From positions 1 to 64,000 of the forward strand of contig JAFEDI010000038.1 of the NCBI GenBank assembly GCA_018241725.1: a stretch of 64,000 bases of DNA, given 5' to 3'. A program made the position numbers and the translations under genes. Under the pieces are notes generated by a model. That model was not told the DNA's origin. It saw only the letters and a list, made by a program, of their open reading frames with translations, and did not search any database. The DNA is from Pseudomonadota bacterium (GTDB lineage Bacteria; Pseudomonadota; Gammaproteobacteria; Burkholderiales; Rhodocyclaceae). Position 1 is the first letter of the stretch, and every line of letters begins with the position of its first letter. Shown here one piece after another: positions 35,122 to 50,538 of this stretch.

Positions 35122-35147
35122 TTACCGCGTTTCATCGGTAACTCCCG

Positions 35148-35176
35148 AAAAAAGGCAGCTGCGGCTGCCTTTTTTT
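35148..35176 (+). terminator. Terminator after rpmE
   Basis: AAAAAAGGCAGC-TGCG-GCTGCCTTTTTTT is a 12-bp stem with a T run, a textbook rho-independent terminator 27 bases beyond the stop. Confidence 0.9.
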
Positions 35177-35209
35177 ATTGCCTGCAACAAAACCGATCTC
35201 CCCGCCCCC

Positions 35210-36847
35210 ATGCCCGACGCCAGCTCACGCTTTTCCCTGCCAACCCCACTGCAAGGATGGTCGTTGCTTGCTCTCCTTGCCATTTACCTGCTGGTTGGCA
35301 CGACGGGACACCTGCCCTGGCGAGGTGACGACCTCACGCACCTCGGCCCTATCCACGCCATCCTTAGCCGCGGCAACTGGCTCCTGCCGGAAATCGCCGG
35401 CGAGATCTACCGGGAAAATCCACCGCTGTACTACTGGCTTGGCGCAGGGCTCGCCAAACTGTTTGGCGGCATACTTCCAGTCCATGACGCTGCACGGCTC
35501 GCCAGCAGCGTATTCACGGCAGCCACCTTGTACTGGACAGGCCTCGCCGCCCGCCGCATGTACGGCACCAACAGTTTCGCCCCCGCCATCCTGCTTGGAC
35601 TCGGAGCCCTCGGACTCGTCGTACATGCCCACGAGACCCAGCCCATCCTGGCCCAGCTCGCCGGCATGGCCCTGTGCTACGCGGGCCTGGCCGAACAGAC
35701 CGAGCGCCCCTGGCGTGCCGCACTCCAGACGGGCGTCGGCAGTGGCATCGCCTTCCTTGCAGGTGGCCTCTCTGGCCTGGTACTCACGACACCGCTGATC
35801 CTCCTCAGCCCCGCACTATGCCCTTCCCATCGATGCCGCAATGGCATTCTAGGCACGCTGCTGAGCCTCGGGATCACGGCAACACTCGCAGGCATCTGGC
35901 TGGGCGCCGTGGCAATCAACTACCCGGCTGAAATCCCCCTCTGGTGGCGTGACGAATATGCCAGTATCCGCCCCCATCTGGCCAACCTGACCGCTTTCAA
36001 CAAATTGATCCAGCTACTCGGTTGGTTCTCCTGGCCCCTGTGGCCAATTGCCGGATGGGCTGTGTGGCGCAACCGCCAACAGTTGCGACTGGGCCACCCT
36101 CAATTGACGCTACCGATACTGGCAAGCATCCTGGCAATCCTGTTCACGGCACTGACCGGAAGCATTCGCCCGGCCAACATGCTGCCCATTCTGCCGCCAC
36201 TCTGCTTGCTGGCCGCATTTGGCGTAGAGAGCCTCCGGCGCGGAGCCGCCAATGCGTTCGACTGGTTTGGCGTCATGACCTTCAGCTTCTTCGGCCTGCT
36301 GGTATGGCTGGGATGGAGCGCCCTGCACTTTGGCTGGCCTCCGGGGCTGGCGCGTCAGGTGGCGCGGATTGCGCCCGACTTCCCCGAGGAGTCCATCATC
36401 GGCGGCGCTGCAGTTGGCTTCATTCTGAGCGCAGCCCTGCTTGCCTTGCCGATTGTGACCCGTCGCGGCCCGATGCGCGGTGCGACCAATTGGGCGCTAG
36501 GGCTGACACTGCTCTGGTGCCTGGCTGTGACCCTCTGGCAGCCGTGGTTCGCTTACACCAAGAACTATCAGCCCGTAGCGAACGAACTCGCCAAGGCGCT
36601 TGATGGACGCAGCTACAACTGCATCAAGCGCGCCGGCATCGGGGACACTCAACGGGCAGCCCTGGACTACTTCTCGGGTATCCGGACGGTCTCTTACCGA
36701 CGCCAGGAACAGTGCGATCTCCTGCTCACCTACGCTACGGCAAACAGCTCGCCGAACGTCACCAAGGATGAGTGGAATCCCATCTGGCAACGCCGCCTAG
36801 GAGGTGGACGCAAGACGGAGATATTCAAGCTCTACCAACGCAACTGA
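35210..36847 (+). CDS. PMT/ArnT-like membrane glycosyltransferase
   Basis: A 545-residue integral membrane protein with about 12 hydrophobic helices. The first periplasmic loop has the acidic pair of this GT-C fold in LPWRGDDLTHLGPIHAIL, then ENPPLYYWLGAGLAKLFGG, which fits lipid-linked-sugar transferases of the PMT/ArnT type. The C-terminal 80 residues are a soluble periplasmic part (IKRAGIGDTQRAALDYFSGI). It would move a sugar from polyprenyl phosphate to a protein or lipid; donor and acceptor are unknown. ATG 35210 is chosen because the frame upstream runs through the rpmE terminator. Confidence 0.8.
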   Translation: MPDASSRFSLPTPLQGWSLLALLAIYLLVGTTGHLPWRGDDLTHLGPIHAILSRGNWLLPEIAGEIYRENPPLYYWLGAGLAKLFGGILPVHDAARLASSVFTAATLYWTGLAARRMYGTNSFAPAILLGLGALGLVVHAHETQPILAQLAGMALCYAGLAEQTERPWRAALQTGVGSGIAFLAGGLSGLVLTTPLILLSPALCPSHRCRNGILGTLLSLGITATLAGIWLGAVAINYPAEIPLWWRDEYASIRPHLANLTAFNKLIQLLGWFSWPLWPIAGWAVWRNRQQLRLGHPQLTLPILASILAILFTALTGSIRPANMLPILPPLCLLAAFGVESLRRGAANAFDWFGVMTFSFFGLLVWLGWSALHFGWPPGLARQVARIAPDFPEESIIGGAAVGFILSAALLALPIVTRRGPMRGATNWALGLTLLWCLAVTLWQPWFAYTKNYQPVANELAKALDGRSYNCIKRAGIGDTQRAALDYFSGIRTVSYRRQEQCDLLLTYATANSSPNVTKDEWNPIWQRRLGGGRKTEIFKLYQRN

Positions 36848-36901
36848 AGCCTGCAGCGTGACTCGCGCCGTGCGCGTCGCGCCAATCCTGCAAACGACAA
36901 G

Positions 36902-36942
36902 TTGTACCAGCACAACGGCCGTTGTCCGCCGAGACGGTACAA
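36902..36942. repeat. Nested dyads between two convergent genes
   Basis: TTGTACC and GGTACAA (36902-36908, 36936-36942) enclose a 14-base perfect palindrome ACAACGGCCGTTGT (36912-36925). Placed between the convergent ends of the glycosyltransferase gene and ftsB, it may act in termination, although no T run follows. Confidence 0.4.
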
Positions 36943-36974
36943 ACAATGCGCCAAAGGTGTTGGCCTTCTAGGAA

Positions 36975-37250
36975 TTACTTCGAGGGAGGCGTCTGAACGA
37001 AGATCTCGTCCGACTTGGTCAAACCCAATTCAAAGCGGGCACGCTCTTCCACCGCCTCATAACCGGATTTCAGATCGCGCACTTCAGCCTCGAGGCCGGT
37101 ATTGCGCTGCTCCAGCTTGCGATTGCCCTCCCGCTGGGCGGCAAGCTGCTGCTCGACCTCCCAGACACGCAGCCAGCCGCCCTTGCCAATCCACAAGGGA
37201 TACTGCAGGACAACTACCAGAAGAACGAGAACAATGGCTGGCCAGCGCAT
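36975..37250 (-). CDS. ftsB: Cell division protein FtsB
   Basis: A 91-residue bitopic membrane protein: short cytoplasmic start MRWP, one transmembrane helix (AIVLVLLVVVLQYPLWIG), then a periplasmic coiled coil (WEVEQQLAAQREGNRKLEQR) and the conserved ERARFELGLTKSDEIF. It forms the FtsQLB complex that regulates septal peptidoglycan synthesis. It is located 47 bases after eno, the usual eno-ftsB neighbourhood. ATG 37250 is chosen because it places the helix at the N-terminus. Confidence 0.92.
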   Translation of the reverse strand: MRWPAIVLVLLVVVLQYPLWIGKGGWLRVWEVEQQLAAQREGNRKLEQRNTGLEAEVRDLKSGYEAVEERARFELGLTKSDEIFVQTPPSK

Positions 37251-37297
37251 GGGAGACAAGCCCGGCTGCGTTGCACAGCCGGGCAAGAGAAGGATGA

Positions 37298-38599
<1,302 letters not shown>

Positions 38600-38689
38600 T
38601 TATTTACTTTGAATTACTGAATTGAAACCGGTGGCAATGATACCGTCCCGAGCCGGAAAACCGGAAATGACAAAGCAATAATTGCGCTA

Positions 38690-39529
38690 TCAGGCGCGCA
38701 GCTCCTCGAAGCCCTGCCCCTTGACGAACGCGTCGATGCCCTTCAGGGTCGCCAGCAGCGCCTTCATCTTAGGCAGCGGCCAGGCATTCGGGCCATCGGA
38801 AAACGCCTTGGCGGGGTCAGGATGGGTTTCCATGAAAAGACCAGAGATGCCGACAGCCACCGCCGCCCGCGCCAGCACCGGCACGAATTCGCGCTGCCCG
38901 CCCGAGACGGTGCCCTGCCCGCCGGGCAGTTGCACCGAATGGGTCGCATCGAACACCACCGGACAGCCCGTCTCCCGCATGATCGCCAGCGAGCGCATGT
39001 CGGACACCAGATTGTTGTAGCCGAAGGATGCACCACGCTCACAGACCATGATGGTGTCCGCCCCACCATTGGCCTCACGTGCCTTATCGACGACGTTCTT
39101 CATGTCACCAGGCGCCAGGAACTGGCCCTTCTTGATGTTCACCGGCTTGCCGGACGCCGCCACGGCGTGGATGAAATCCGTCTGGCGGCACAGGAAGGCC
39201 GGCGTCTGCAACACATCGACGGCGGCGGCCACGTCGGCAACTTCATGTTCGGCATGCACATCGGTGAGCACAGGCACGCCGACCTTCTCGCGAACTTCGG
39301 CCAGGATCGCCAGACCCTGTTCCATCCCCAGCCCCCGGTATGACTTGCCGGAACTGCGGTTGGCCTTGTCGTAGCTGGACTTGTAGATGAATGGAATTGC
39401 CAGTTCGGCACAAATCTCCTTCAACTGGGCAGCCGTTTCCAGTGCCATCTCGCGGGACTCGATGACACAGGGGCCGGCGATCAGGAAGAAAGGTTTGTCG
39501 AGACCGACATCGAAGCCGCAGAGTTTCAT
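38690..39529 (-). CDS. kdsA: 3-deoxy-8-phosphooctulonate synthase
   Basis: A 279-residue enzyme that condenses arabinose 5-phosphate and phosphoenolpyruvate to Kdo-8-phosphate for lipopolysaccharide inner core. Motifs: [48 protein letters not shown] and [12 protein letters not shown]. The lack of the extra metal-site cysteine near the start (the PCVIE position is kept but the partner residues are of the other type) cannot be judged safely here. It follows pyrG by 11 bases, so the two are in one operon. Confidence 0.97.
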   Translation of the reverse strand: MKLCGFDVGLDKPFFLIAGPCVIESREMALETAAQLKEICAELAIPFIYKSSYDKANRSSGKSYRGLGMEQGLAILAEVREKVGVPVLTDVHAEHEVADVAAAVDVLQTPAFLCRQTDFIHAVAASGKPVNIKKGQFLAPGDMKNVVDKAREANGGADTIMVCERGASFGYNNLVSDMRSLAIMRETGCPVVFDATHSVQLPGGQGTVSGGQREFVPVLARAAVAVGISGLFMETHPDPAKAFSDGPNAWPLPKMKALLATLKGIDAFVKGQGFEELRA

Positions 39530-39540
39530 GTGGCGTCCTT

Positions 39541-41187
<1,647 letters not shown>

Positions 41188-41254
41188 CTACTGGAAAGGG
41201 GAATGATAGCCGATCAGGCCCCTTCTCTTCAATCGGTACCACCGCCCCGCGCCC

Positions 41255-41295
41255 GGAAACAGGGGGCATAAAGACGTCCGGCGCCCCCTGTTTCC
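41255..41295 (-). terminator. Long hairpin after the isochorismatase-like gene
   Basis: GGAAACAGGGGGC (41255-41267) and GCCCCCTGTTTCC (41283-41295) are 13-bp perfect inverted copies around a 15-base loop. It lies 26 bases beyond the stop of the upstream minus-strand gene. There is no strong T run, so it may end or stabilise the message. Confidence 0.5.
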
Positions 41296-41320
41296 GCCTT
41301 GATTTCGCCCCAATCGCTCC

Positions 41321-41869
41321 TCAATTATCCCGGATGAAATCCTGGTTGATCTCCCGGAACTGGGGCGTCGCGCTCCGCTTCAGCCATTCGAAAGCCACCA
41401 TTTCCCGGCTCACGATCTCCACCCCGTGGGCACGCATGCGCGCCAGCGCCAGTTCCTTGTCTGGCGGCTTGCGGGAGCCCACCGCGTCGGCCACGACGAA
41501 GACCTCCTTGCCCTGCCAACGCAGTTCGAGCACCGTCTGCTGGACACAGACATGGGCCTCGGTGCCGACGACGATCACCTGCCGTCGCGCCTCAACCTCC
41601 GTCCCGGCGAGACAGCCGTCCGAAACACATGAAAAATGGGTCTTGTCGACGAAATGCGCCCCGTCCAGCACGGCCTTCAAGGGCGCCGCCGTAAACCCCA
41701 GGCCCGCCGGGTATTGCTCCGAAACCACCACCGGCACCCGCAGGCGACGCGCCACACCGGCCAGCCAGATACAATTGGCGAGGATGGCTTCGCCGTCGTG
41801 AATCGCCGGGAGCAGCCGCTCCTGCACATCTACGACCAACAGTACAGATTTGTCCGCGGTCATCAGCAT
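41321..41869 (-). CDS. Isochorismatase-like cysteine hydrolase
   Basis: A 182-residue protein of the isochorismatase/nicotinamidase fold. The expected triad is present: Asp in LLVVDVQERLLP, Lys in DKTHFSC, Cys in AHVCVQQTVLEL, with the cis-peptide before it (GTEAHVC). The family hydrolyses small amides or esters; this one resembles YcaC-type proteins of unknown substrate. It stands 11 bases after the acetoacetyl-CoA synthetase gene in the same direction and may be cotranscribed. Confidence 0.85.
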   Translation of the reverse strand: MLMTADKSVLLVVDVQERLLPAIHDGEAILANCIWLAGVARRLRVPVVVSEQYPAGLGFTAAPLKAVLDGAHFVDKTHFSCVSDGCLAGTEVEARRQVIVVGTEAHVCVQQTVLELRWQGKEVFVVADAVGSRKPPDKELALARMRAHGVEIVSREMVAFEWLKRSATPQFREINQDFIRDN

Positions 41870-41880
41870 GGCGCCCCCCC

Positions 41881-43860
<1,980 letters not shown>

Positions 43861-43927
43861 GATGCCTCTCCTCGTTTTTCTTATGCAGGCCGGATCTGCG
43901 TCCAGCCCGTCACGGAACATGCCCGGA

Positions 43928-44356
43928 TCAGCTTACCTTGGCGCGCAGCGCATCCGGAATCGGCACCGACTTGCCAGTACGCGGATCCATCCACACCACC
44001 TTGGCGGCGCCCTCCGCATACAGCCTGTCTTCGCCCTCGACATATAATTCGTACCAGGTCATCACGCTACTCCGACCTGGCTCGCCAGCGTAGAGGCGCA
44101 CGACGACGGTTGCCGGGTAATTCACCGGCACCAGGAAGGTACAACTGGCATTGATGATGACGGCGCCGGCTTCGGCCTCCGGACTCACCGCGTAGCCTTC
44201 CCCCTCCAGCCATTCGACCCGGGCCTGCTCGAAGTAGCGGAAATAGACGGTGTTGTTCACATGACCGTAGTAATCCATATCACCCCAGCGCACCGGGATT
44301 CGGGTCGTCAGCAACAGCTTGCGCGAAGGGGCTTCTGCGGGGATGTCGGTACTCAT
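43928..44356 (-). CDS. Hotdog-fold acyl-CoA thioesterase (4HBT type)
   Basis: A 142-residue thioesterase with the catalytic signature [20 protein letters not shown] (Asp in the WGDMD motif), then [14 protein letters not shown] and the strand [12 protein letters not shown]. It hydrolyses acyl-CoA of unknown chain type. The preferred start is [10 protein letters not shown] at 44356; the longer open frame upstream is not typical. It precedes aacS in the same direction, consistent with a role in acyl-CoA metabolism. Confidence 0.85.
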   Translation of the reverse strand: MSTDIPAEAPSRKLLLTTRIPVRWGDMDYYGHVNNTVYFRYFEQARVEWLEGEGYAVSPEAEAGAVIINASCTFLVPVNYPATVVVRLYAGEPGRSSVMTWYELYVEGEDRLYAEGAAKVVWMDPRTGKSVPIPDALRAKVS

Positions 44357-44582
44357 GGCTCTTCTGTCTCCGGTTGATTCATTATGGGCTCTAGTGATCC
44401 GGGCAGCCAAACCAAGCGGCTCACCGAAATCAGCCGGGTCAATGTAACATACGGCACCGTATGCTGCGAAAGCCCCGTATTTGCTCATTCCGGGATTGCC
44501 CGGCGTCTGGCGGGCGAGTTACGCTTCGCGGTTTGCGGTTACACACCACAACAAATCGAATAGCTCTCAGGAGGAGGCAGCA

Positions 44583-46226
44583 ATGGAACGTGATTCCATG
44601 GAATTCGACGTCCTGATCGTAGGCGGCGGCCCGGCGGGCTTGTCTGCTGCAATCAGACTCAAGCAACTGGCCGCTGAACGGGGCCAGGACTTTTCGGTGT
44701 GCCTGATCGAGAAGGCCGCCGAGATTGGTGCGCATATTCTCTCCGGCGCCGTCATCGATCCGCGCGCCTTGAATGAACTCTTCCCGGACTGGAAGGCGAT
44801 GGGCGCGCCGCTCAACACGCCGGTCTCGGAAGACCGGGTGATCTTCCTGTCGGAAACCGGTGGGCGCCAGCTCCCCAACGGCCTGCTGCCGGACGCCTTC
44901 CACAACGAAGGCAACTACATCGTGCGCCTGGGCAACCTGGCCAAGTGGCTCGGCGAGCAGGCTGAGGCGCTGGGCGTCGAGGTCTATCCGGGCTTTGCCG
45001 GCGCCGAATTGCTGTTCGACGACAAGGGTGCGGTGGCCGGCGTGATCACCGGCGACATGGGCGTGCTGAAGGACGGCAGCCAGGGCCCGAACTTCCAGCC
45101 CGGCATGGAGCTGCGCGCAAAATACACCTTCTTCGCCGAAGGCTGCCGCGGCCACCTGGGCAAGCAGCTCGAAGCGAAGTACGTGCTACGCGACGGCGTC
45201 GATCCGCAGACCTACGGCATCGGTCTCAAGGAGCTTTGGGAGATTCCCGCCGGCCAGCACGTGCCGGGCCTCGTCGTGCATACGGCCGGCTGGCCGATGG
45301 ATACGGCCACCTACGGCGGCGGCTTCTGCTATCACCTCGAGGACAACCTGGTGTCGGTCGGCTACGTGGTCGGCCTCAACTACACCAACCCCTACCTGTC
45401 GCCCTTCGAGGAATTCCAGCGCTACAAGACGCATCCGGAGATCCGCAGATTCCTCGAGGGCGGCAAGCGCCTGGCTTACGGCGCGCGGGCGATTGCCGCC
45501 GGCGGCCTGCAGAGCCAGCCCAAGCTGGTCTTCCCGGGCGGAGCGCTGATCGGTGACGATGCAGGCTTCCTCAACGCGGCACGCATCAAGGGCAGCCATG
45601 CGGCGATGAAGTCCGGCATGCTGGCCGCCGAAGCGGCCTTCGAGGCCCTCGCCGCCGGCCGCGCCCAGGACGAACTAAGGGCCTTCCCGGAGAGCTTCAA
45701 GACCAGCTGGCTGCACGCCGAACTGCACAAGACCCGCAACTTCAAGCCCTACATGAAGAAGGGCCTGTGGCTCGGCTCCTTCCTGTTCGGCGCCGAGCAG
45801 AAGCTCTTCGGCGGCAACGTGCCCTGGACCCTGCACAACCACGCCGACCACACGAGCCTGCGACTGGCCGCCGAGTGCCAGCCCATCACCTACCCGAAAC
45901 CGGACGGCAAGCTGACTTTCGACCGGCTCTCGTCGGTATTCCTGTCCAACACCAACCACGAGGAAGACGAGCCCTGCCACCTGCAGCTCAAGGACGCCTC
46001 GGTGCCGATCGCCATCAACCTGGCCAAGTACGACGCCCCCGAGCAGCGTTACTGCCCGGCCGGCGTGTATGAGATCGTGCGCAGCGAAGAGGGCGACAAC
46101 CCCCACCTGCAGATCAACGCCCAGAACTGCATCCACTGCAAGACCTGCGACATCAAGGACCCCACCCAGAACATCAACTGGGTTGTCCCGCAGGGCGGCG
46201 AAGGGCCCATCTATCAGGGAATGTAA
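44583..46226 (+). CDS. Electron transfer flavoprotein-ubiquinone oxidoreductase
   Basis: A 547-residue membrane-associated iron-sulfur flavoprotein that passes electrons from ETF (fatty- and amino-acid oxidation) to ubiquinone. The FAD-binding start is DVLIVGGGPAGLSAAIRLKQ; the central part includes GGGFCYHLEDN and GDDAGFLNAARIKGSH; the C-terminal [4Fe-4S] cysteines are in RYCPAGVYE and NCIHCKTCDIKDP. The start at 44583 follows AGGAGG by nine bases. It is divergent from the thioesterase gene and ends in a strong terminator. Confidence 0.96.
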   Translation: MERDSMEFDVLIVGGGPAGLSAAIRLKQLAAERGQDFSVCLIEKAAEIGAHILSGAVIDPRALNELFPDWKAMGAPLNTPVSEDRVIFLSETGGRQLPNGLLPDAFHNEGNYIVRLGNLAKWLGEQAEALGVEVYPGFAGAELLFDDKGAVAGVITGDMGVLKDGSQGPNFQPGMELRAKYTFFAEGCRGHLGKQLEAKYVLRDGVDPQTYGIGLKELWEIPAGQHVPGLVVHTAGWPMDTATYGGGFCYHLEDNLVSVGYVVGLNYTNPYLSPFEEFQRYKTHPEIRRFLEGGKRLAYGARAIAAGGLQSQPKLVFPGGALIGDDAGFLNAARIKGSHAAMKSGMLAAEAAFEALAAGRAQDELRAFPESFKTSWLHAELHKTRNFKPYMKKGLWLGSFLFGAEQKLFGGNVPWTLHNHADHTSLRLAAECQPITYPKPDGKLTFDRLSSVFLSNTNHEEDEPCHLQLKDASVPIAINLAKYDAPEQRYCPAGVYEIVRSEEGDNPHLQINAQNCIHCKTCDIKDPTQNINWVVPQGGEGPIYQGM

Positions 46227-46253
46227 GCCCCAACAAAACGGGCAGCTCCAAGC

Positions 46254-46288
46254 AAAACGGCCAGTGTCTATGACACTGGCCGTTTTTT
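46254..46288 (+). terminator. Terminator after the ETF oxidoreductase gene
   Basis: AAAACGGCCAGTGTC-TAT-GACACTGGCCGTTTTTT is a 15-bp stem with a T run, 28 bases past the stop. Confidence 0.9.
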
Positions 46289-46295
46289 GTTACCC

Positions 46296-46326
46296 CTACG
46301 GGAGCGAACAGCATTCGCTCCCGTAG
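46296..46326 (-). terminator. Hairpin after purL
   Basis: CTACGGGAGCGAA-CAGCA-TTCGCTCCCGTAG has perfect 13-bp arms and lies 10 bases beyond the purL stop on the minus strand. Only a weak T-rich tract follows, so it may be a processing or termination hairpin. Confidence 0.6.
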
Positions 46327-46335
46327 ATCAGTTGC

Positions 46336-49300
46336 TTAGCCCACCCACTTGCGTGCGTTGCGGAACATGCGCAACCAGGGTGAATCCTCGCCGAGATCGG
46401 CCGGATGCCAACTCATCTGCACGGTACGCGCGGTACGTTCCGGGTGCGGCATCATGATCGTGAAGCGGCCGTCCGGCGTCGTCAGGCCGGTGATACCGGC
46501 CGGCGAACCATTCGGATTGAACGGATAACGCTCAGCAATGGCACCAGTGTTGTCCACATAGCGCAGTGCGATCATCGCGTTGTCCTGCGCGTCGATACCC
46601 GCGAACACCGCCCGACCTTCACCGTGGGACACGACGATGGGCATGCGGCTGCCAGCCATGCCGGCCAGCAGGATGGACGGACTGTCCTGCACTTCCACCA
46701 TCACGAAGCGAGCTTCGAACTGCTCGCTTCGGTTGCGATGGAAGCGCGGCCAGGTTTCGGCACCGGGAACAATCTCAGACAGGTTGGACATCATCTGGCA
46801 GCCGTTGCAGACACCCAGCGCAAAGGTGTCGTCACGCGTGAAAAAAGTTTCGAACTGCTCGCGCAGCGCCGGGTTGAAGAGGATGGACTTGGCCCAGCCC
46901 TGCCCCGCACCCAGCACGTCGCCGTAGGAGAAGCCGCCACAGGCCGCCAACCCCTTGAAGTCGGACAAATGTACGCGGCCAGCCTGCAGGTCGGACATGT
47001 GCACATCGAAGGGCGCAAAACCAGCACGCTCGAAAGCCGCCGCCATCTCGGCCTGGGAATTCACGCCTTGCTCGCGCAGGATCGCGATTTTTGGCCGCGC
47101 ACCGGTGGCAATGAAGGGCGCTGCGATGTCTTCCGCCGGATCGTAGCTCAAGGACACGGACAGGCCAGGATTGGACGAATCCGCCAAAGCGTCGAATTCC
47201 TCCTTCGCGCACTCCGCGTCATCACGCAGACGGGCGATCTGGTAGCTGGTCTCGGACCAGGTCTGCAGCAGCTCGGCACGTGGCGCGTTAAACACCAGTT
47301 TGGCGTTGCGCCAGAAGCGCAGCTCGTCCCGGTCATTGGGCTCGCCGACGAAGTGATAGCTGAGGCCGGCGGTACGCAGGGCCTCAGTCAGGCGGCTGCG
47401 GTCGTCACGGCGGATCTGCACCACAGCACCGAGTTCTTCGGCGAACAGGGACTTGAACAGCATGTCGTTGAAGCGGCCCTTCAGGGAGTCCGGGCGCTTG
47501 TCGAGGCCATCCACGTCGTTCATGAATTGGTCGTAGGCCACCGTGTCGAGCATCACCGACAGGCCGCACTTGGACGCGAAGGCCATTTCGCACAGGGTCG
47601 CGAACAGACCACCGTCGGCGCGGTCATGGTAGGCCAGGATCAGGTCGTCCTTGCGCCATTGCTGGATCAGCTCGAAGAAGGTCTTCAGCTGAGCTGCATC
47701 CACGTCCGGCGCATGCTCGGCCACCGAGTTGTAGGCCTGGGCCAGCACGGAGCCGCCGAGACGGTTCTGGTTGTTGCCCAGATCGATCAGCAACAGTTCG
47801 GTTTCCACGCCTTCCGGGAACTGCAGTTGCGGCGTCAGCGTGCGGCGCACGTCCTGCACCGGAGCGAAACCGGTGACGATCAGCGACAGCGGCGACACGA
47901 CCTGCTTGTCCTCGCCCTCCTCGTTCCAAGCGGTACGCATGGACAGGGAATCCTTGCCCACCGGAATCGCCAGACCAGCCTGTTGGCAGAACTGGGACAC
48001 GGCCTCGACGGTCTTGTACAGCTTGACGTCCTCACCGCGGTGGCCGGCCGCGGCCATCCAGTTGGCGGACAGTTTCACATCACCCAGCGAACGGATGTCC
48101 GCCGCAGCGATGTTGGTGATCGCCTCACCGATGGCCATGCGGCCGGAGGCCGGCGCATCGAGGGTCGCCACCGGCGTACGCTCGCCCATCGCAAAGGCTT
48201 CGCCCAGGTAGCCGTGGTAGCTCATGGTGGTCACCGCCACGTCGGCGACGGGGATCTGCCAGGGGCCGACCATCTGGTCGCGGGCGGTCATGCCGCCGAC
48301 GGAACGGTCGCCGATGGTGATCAGGAAGTTCTTGCTGGCCACCGCCGGCATGCGCAGCACGCGCCGACAGGCATCGGCCAGGTCGATGTCGGTGACGTCG
48401 AAGGGCGGCACGAAGACCTGACGGGTGGACACGTTGCGGGTCATCTTCGGCGGCTTGCCGAGGAGCACCTGCATTTCCATGTCCACCGGCTCGTTGTCGA
48501 AGTGGCTGTCAGCCACGACCAGATGGCCGTCGTCGGACGCCGTGCCGACCACCGCGTACGGGCAGCGCTCGCGCTCGCAGATCGCCTTGAAGACGTCGAG
48601 GCTTTCCGGCGCGATCGCCAGCACGTAACGCTCCTGGGATTCGTTGGACCAGATTTCCCGCGGGCTCATGCCCGGCTCTTCGATATGCACTTCACGCAGT
48701 TCGAAGCGCGCACCCAGCTCGGCGGAATCCGCCAGTTCGGGGAAGGCGTTGGAGAGGCCGCCTGCGCCCACGTCGTGGATCGACAGGATCGGGTTGGCCG
48801 CGCCCTTCTGCCAGCAGGCGTCGATGACTTCCTGGCAGCGGCGCTGGATTTCCGGGTTGCCGCGCTGCACGGACGCGAAGTCCAGGTCGGCGGTGTTGGT
48901 GCCGGTCGCCATCGACGACGCGGCGCCGCCGCCGAGGCCGATGAGCATGCCCGGGCCGCCCAGCTGGATCAACAGCGTGCCGGGGCCGAACTTGATCTTG
49001 AAGGACTGCTGGTCCTGAATACAGCCGAGGCCGCCAGCGATCATGATCGGCTTGTGGTAGCCGCGCACCTCGTCCTGCACGCTCTGCTGGAAGGTACGGA
49101 AGTAGCCGGTCAGGTTGGGACGGCCGAACTCATTGTTGAATGCCGCGCCGCCCAGCGGGCCCTCGATCATGATGTCCAGCGCCGAGGCGATGCGCTCAGG
49201 CTTGCCGTAGGCCTGCTCCCAGGGCTGCTCGAAGCCGGGGATCTCCAGGTTCGACACCGAGAAGCCGGTCAGGCCGGCCTTGGGCTTGGAGCCGCGGCCA

Positions 49301-50265
49301 GTCGCACCTTCGTCGCGGATCTCGCCGCCGGAACCGGTGGAGGCGCCGGGGAACGGAGAGATCGCCGTCGGGTGGTTATGAGTCTCGACCTTGGCCAGGA
49401 TATGGGTCAGCTCGTCGTTGTACTTCCAGGCACCGGTCTCGTCCGGGTAGAGTTTGGCGATGGTGGCGCCCTCGATCACCGACGCGTTGTCGGAATAGGC
49501 GACGACGGTGCCCTCCGGGTGAGCCTTGTGGGTCTCGCGGATCATGCCGAACAGCGTCTTGTCCATCGGACGGCCGTCGATGACCCAGTCGGCGTTGAAG
49601 ATCTTGTGGCGGCAGTGCTCGGAGTTCGCCTGGGCGAACATCATCAGCTCGACGTCGGTCGGGTTGCGACCCATCCGCGTGAAATTCTCGACCAGATAGT
49701 CGATCTCGTCTTCCGACAGGGCCAGGCCCAGCTCGCTGTTGGCGACGACCAGCGCATCGCGGCCGTTCTCGATGATCGCTACGGTCGTCAGCGGCTGCGG
49801 CTCGTAATGGTGGAACAGCGCATGGGCCGCATCCACGTTGTCGAGCACGGACTCCGTCATGCGGTCGTGGATGGCCGGCAGCACCGCGTCGCGATCGGCA
49901 GACGACAGTCCTCCACGCAGATCGAAACTGTAGGCGGCGCCCCGCTCGATACGGACGATCTTGTCGAAACCACACTGGCGAGCGATATCGGTCGCCTTCG
50001 AGGACCAAGGCGAGATCGTACCGAGACGCGGAGTTACCAGCACCGGGCTGCCAGCTGGGGTTTCCCCCTCCGGGTGGGCGCCAAGCAGATCGACCAGCCG
50101 TGCCAGCTCGTCAGCGGCAAGCGGTGCACTGACTTCCACGAAGTACCAGTGTTCGACGGCCAGCCCCTTCAGGCGGGGCAGCGCGCTCTTGACCGATTCG
50201 GTCAGGCGGGCAAGACGGGAGCGGGAGACGGCGGGCGCACCGCGCAGCTTGAGAATTTCGGACAT
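46336..50265 (-). CDS. purL: Phosphoribosylformylglycinamidine synthase (single-chain)
   Basis: The 1309-residue large form of FGAM synthase, which converts FGAR, glutamine and ATP to FGAM in purine synthesis. It has the N-terminal PurS-like part, two AIRS-type ATP domains ([46 protein letters not shown]) and a C-terminal glutaminase with Cys in [12 protein letters not shown] and His in SHGEGRAVF and [10 protein letters not shown]. The single-chain form is typical of beta- and gammaproteobacteria. It is monocistronic here. Confidence 0.98.
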   Translation of the reverse strand: MSEILKLRGAPAVSRSRLARLTESVKSALPRLKGLAVEHWYFVEVSAPLAADELARLVDLLGAHPEGETPAGSPVLVTPRLGTISPWSSKATDIARQCGFDKIVRIERGAAYSFDLRGGLSSADRDAVLPAIHDRMTESVLDNVDAAHALFHHYEPQPLTTVAIIENGRDALVVANSELGLALSEDEIDYLVENFTRMGRNPTDVELMMFAQANSEHCRHKIFNADWVIDGRPMDKTLFGMIRETHKAHPEGTVVAYSDNASVIEGATIAKLYPDETGAWKYNDELTHILAKVETHNHPTAISPFPGASTGSGGEIRDEGATGRGSKPKAGLTGFSVSNLEIPGFEQPWEQAYGKPERIASALDIMIEGPLGGAAFNNEFGRPNLTGYFRTFQQSVQDEVRGYHKPIMIAGGLGCIQDQQSFKIKFGPGTLLIQLGGPGMLIGLGGGAASSMATGTNTADLDFASVQRGNPEIQRRCQEVIDACWQKGAANPILSIHDVGAGGLSNAFPELADSAELGARFELREVHIEEPGMSPREIWSNESQERYVLAIAPESLDVFKAICERERCPYAVVGTASDDGHLVVADSHFDNEPVDMEMQVLLGKPPKMTRNVSTRQVFVPPFDVTDIDLADACRRVLRMPAVASKNFLITIGDRSVGGMTARDQMVGPWQIPVADVAVTTMSYHGYLGEAFAMGERTPVATLDAPASGRMAIGEAITNIAAADIRSLGDVKLSANWMAAAGHRGEDVKLYKTVEAVSQFCQQAGLAIPVGKDSLSMRTAWNEEGEDKQVVSPLSLIVTGFAPVQDVRRTLTPQLQFPEGVETELLLIDLGNNQNRLGGSVLAQAYNSVAEHAPDVDAAQLKTFFELIQQWRKDDLILAYHDRADGGLFATLCEMAFASKCGLSVMLDTVAYDQFMNDVDGLDKRPDSLKGRFNDMLFKSLFAEELGAVVQIRRDDRSRLTEALRTAGLSYHFVGEPNDRDELRFWRNAKLVFNAPRAELLQTWSETSYQIARLRDDAECAKEEFDALADSSNPGLSVSLSYDPAEDIAAPFIATGARPKIAILREQGVNSQAEMAAAFERAGFAPFDVHMSDLQAGRVHLSDFKGLAACGGFSYGDVLGAGQGWAKSILFNPALREQFETFFTRDDTFALGVCNGCQMMSNLSEIVPGAETWPRFHRNRSEQFEARFVMVEVQDSPSILLAGMAGSRMPIVVSHGEGRAVFAGIDAQDNAMIALRYVDNTGAIAERYPFNPNGSPAGITGLTTPDGRFTIMMPHPERTARTVQMSWHPADLGEDSPWLRMFRNARKWVG

Positions 50266-50538
50266 GGCAAGGATGGGCGCGAAGTTGAAACCGGCCCGGC
50301 TGCAGACAAAAACGCCGCGCCGGACACGAAAAGGTCACAGATTATACCCGAGCCCTCTCGAGGCTCCGACCATCCTTAGCACAGGATTCCCCTACCCGCA
50401 CCGCCAGCCCCCCCGGGGCCCCGTTGGCACGGAGACCGGGGTCGATAAAATTAGTTGCAAATTACAAATGTGAAAATTCATCGCAGATAGGACGTTTGCG
50501 TGTAAAAATTCACGTTTTAAAGCCTACGGGCAGCGACC
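50266..50538. promoter_or_regulatory. Divergent purL / diguanylate cyclase region with repeated dyads
   Basis: No gene. Near the diguanylate cyclase the DNA turns AT-rich and holds two similar near-palindromes, GTGAAAATTCAT (50470-50481) and GTGTAAAAATTCACG (50500-50514). The two suggest a binding site for one regulator of the downstream GGDEF gene or its operon. Confidence 0.4.

Noticed and set aside
46405-50379. 1324-codon open frame antisense to purL
   Set aside because: Low-complexity, His/Arg/Gln-rich translation without domains, lying on complete purL.
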